This document shows, piece by piece, positions 5,465-6,897 of a stretch of DNA of 6,897 nucleotides; the stretch's first letter is position 1, and each line of letters starts with the position of its first letter. A program made the translations under genes and the position numbers. Origin of the DNA: an uncultured Eubacteriales bacterium (GTDB lineage Bacteria > Bacillota > Clostridia > Peptostreptococcales > Anaerovoracaceae); contig URWB01000115.1 of assembly GCA_900551415.1 (NCBI GenBank), forward strand, positions 1 through 6,897, in the 5' to 3' direction. A model generated the notes under the pieces. The model was not told where the DNA came from and made no database searches. It saw only the letters and a list, made by a program, of their open reading frames with translations.

Positions 5465-6836
5465 TCGACGTACCTCTCTTGAGCCTGCGATCAAATATCC
5501 ACCATACAATCACTCCGGCGATTGGAACTACAAGTCCTATTACAGCAGTCAAAGGATCTTCGATTAATGTATTAACAGCAAGTGCAGTAAATATTATGAT
5601 TGTAATAATTACTGTTACAGGATATCCCCATACTTTATAAGGTCTTTCTAAATCAGGAAACTTCTTTCTGTATACCAGAACCGCAATGATTACCATCAGA
5701 TTGTAAATCATAGACGAGAATACAACGAGGGAAGTCAGCTGGTCAAGATTTCTGCATAATACAAGGATAATGGAAATTACGGCTTGTGAAATAAACGCTG
5801 CGTGCGGTACCGCATATTTCGGATGTAATTTTGCATGGCTCTTGAAGAAGTGTCCATCTCTGGCCATTTCATAGTAGTTTCTAGGAAAAGCGATAATCAT
5901 TCCGTTGAGTGAACCGAAAATGGCAATGATCTGTGTCGCAAGAATAAGTGCTCCGCCCGCTCTTCCGAAAATAGTTTTGACAACTTCTGTTCCCAGATAC
6001 AGATTATCGTTCTCTATCATTGTTGAGATCTGATCTGCAGGAAGAACTTTATAAATAGAAAAATTGAATAAGGCATAGATTATCGTAATCGCTGAGATTC
6101 CTATGATAAGAGCTCTTGGGAGACTTTTTCCCGGTTCTTTGATTTCTTCTGCCAGAGCATTTAAATTGGTCCAGCCTTCGTATGCCCATAATGTTGCAAC
6201 TGTGGCAAAGGCGATCATACCGATAATTCCGCCGAAGCTTGTCGGTGTGCTTTCTGTTGCAAGAGATAAGTCCGGTGACTGTTTTCCTAAAAAGAGGCCG
6301 GCTAAAAGTATCACTGCAATCGGGATAAGTTTCGCAATCATCGATACATTCTGGAGAATGGTTCCGGCCTTGATTCCAAAGCAGTTGTAAACTGTAAGTA
6401 CTAAGATTAACACGATTGCAATAGCTTTTACAGCAGCATCTGACAGAGATACCACACTGTTTAATGCGGTAGGCAATGCGATCGCAAGGGCCGCGATAGA
6501 ACCGGAGCCGCTCAGAACCCAGGTTGTAAAGCCGTTGCTGTATCCTACTGCCGGGTGGAATGCCTTGTTTAAATATACAATCATTCCTCCGGCTTTTGGA
6601 TCAGATGCTCCGAGCTCCGCGAAGCATAACCCGCCAAGCAGGGATACGATGCCGCCTATAATCCAGCAAACGAGTGCCCAGCCGAAGCTCATGTTGGTTC
6701 TTTGCAATACATAAGAACCAAGATAGAAAATACCGGAACCGATCATAATTCCGCCGATAATGCTGATTCCGCCAAATACGCCTATTTCTCTTTTAAGCTG
6801 TACAGGCTCAGAAGATGAGTTGTTTTTATTACTCAT
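5445..6836 (-). CDS. APC-family amino acid/amine permease (LAT-like)
   Basis: A 463-aa inner-membrane transporter with about 12 hydrophobic segments and the fivefold inverted-repeat (LeuT-type) fold expected of the family. The broken helix 1 carries GGIMIGSGIF (28-37), the motif that holds the substrate's amino and carboxyl groups. FAELGASDPKAGG (72-84) follows helix 2. WAYEGW (217-222) forms broken helix 6, and AEEIKEPGKSLPRA (229-242) is the conserved loop after it. These marks fit the L-type (LAT) branch, which contains the bacterial Ser/Thr exchanger SteT, so exchange or proton-coupled uptake of an amino acid or derivative is likely. I chose the ATG at 6836; a TTG at 6857 in the same frame is better placed for AGGAAGG (6 bases) and would add seven residues. 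The downstream overlap with the amidohydrolase suggests transport of its substrate or product. Confidence 0.9.
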   Translation of the reverse strand: MSNKNNSSSEPVQLKREIGVFGGISIIGGIMIGSGIFYLGSYVLQRTNMSFGWALVCWIIGGIVSLLGGLCFAELGASDPKAGGMIVYLNKAFHPAVGYSNGFTTWVLSGSGSIAALAIALPTALNSVVSLSDAAVKAIAIVLILVLTVYNCFGIKAGTILQNVSMIAKLIPIAVILLAGLFLGKQSPDLSLATESTPTSFGGIIGMIAFATVATLWAYEGWTNLNALAEEIKEPGKSLPRALIIGISAITIIYALFNFSIYKVLPADQISTMIENDNLYLGTEVVKTIFGRAGGALILATQIIAIFGSLNGMIIAFPRNYYEMARDGHFFKSHAKLHPKYAVPHAAFISQAVISIILVLCRNLDQLTSLVVFSSMIYNLMVIIAVLVYRKKFPDLERPYKVWGYPVTVIITIIIFTALAVNTLIEDPLTAVIGLVVPIAGVIVWWIFDRRLKRGTSNETSAH

Positions 6837-6839
6837 TTT

Positions 6840-6852
6840 TACTCGTCGAGTA
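6840..6852. repeat. 13-bp palindrome at the permease start
   Basis: TACTCGTCGAGTA is a perfect palindrome about a central base. It lies between the purine-rich AGGAAGG and the ATG at 6836, so it would be within coding sequence if the TTG at 6857 is used. It could be a small operator or a short hairpin near the ribosome site, or chance. The remaining 40 bases to the window edge show no clear promoter. Confidence 0.35.
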
Positions 6853-6897
6853 GACAATCTCGACCTTCCTTTCTCAAATTTATCGATTGTGAAAGGC

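Noticed and set aside
1..6897. CRISPR array, tRNA/rRNA, intact transposase or integrase, toxin-antitoxin pair
   Set aside because: I looked on both strands and saw no spaced direct repeats, cloverleaf, recombinase motifs or paired small genes of that kind.

Overview
The window looks like chromosomal DNA of a low-to-mid GC Firmicute, most likely class Clostridia. The signs are strong GGAGG-type ribosome sites, Clostridia-style lipoprotein signal peptides, a Fur-family regulator with its own small Cys-rich membrane protein, and a consensus sigma-A promoter. Every supported gene lies on the minus strand, so transcription runs from 6897 towards 1. I cannot name a species.

Reading in the direction of transcription there are four blocks. 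(1) 6836-3839: a two-gene operon, an APC-family amino acid/amine permease followed with a 20-base overlap by a metal-dependent amidohydrolase (amidohydrolase-3/YtcJ type), ending at a strong terminator (about 3769-3719). The pair suggests uptake and hydrolysis of an N-acylated or similar substrate. A perfect 15-bp stem with a 6-base loop sits inside the amidohydrolase gene. (2) 3838-3518: about 320 bases with no intact gene, holding the terminator, a possible 29-codon C-terminal gene fragment and an orphan Shine-Dalgarno sequence with no start codon after it. (3) 3517-431: a zinc-homeostasis locus. A consensus promoter (TTGACA-17-TATAAT) is flanked by two matching Zur/Fur-type operators and drives a Fur-family regulator, a 97-aa membrane protein with a DHDC...CPIC motif, a nested hairpin/terminator, znuA (zinc-binding lipoprotein), znuC (ATPase), znuB (permease) and the first 20 or so codons of another lipoprotein. 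(4) 430-1: the C-terminal part of a GT2-like glycosyltransferase, then the N-terminus of a GT4-like glycosyltransferase running off the window, as in a capsule or exopolysaccharide cluster.

The main oddity is that the zinc locus is damaged and its surroundings look foreign to it. znuC keeps its Walker A region but has lost most of the ATPase, including the signature and Walker B motifs; an out-of-frame piece resembling the middle of ZnuC remains. At the far end the lipoprotein gene stops abruptly at about 431 and runs directly into a headless glycosyltransferase. This suggests a recombination scar, or several, in a decaying importer; an assembly artefact is the main alternative. By eye the znu block is more GC-rich than the permease/amidohydrolase block, which fits different origins. 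I see no tRNA, rRNA, CRISPR array or intact mobile element, and no convincing new defence or biosynthetic system. The least explained pieces are the small Cys-rich membrane protein, the nested RNA structure before znuA and the intragenic hairpin.
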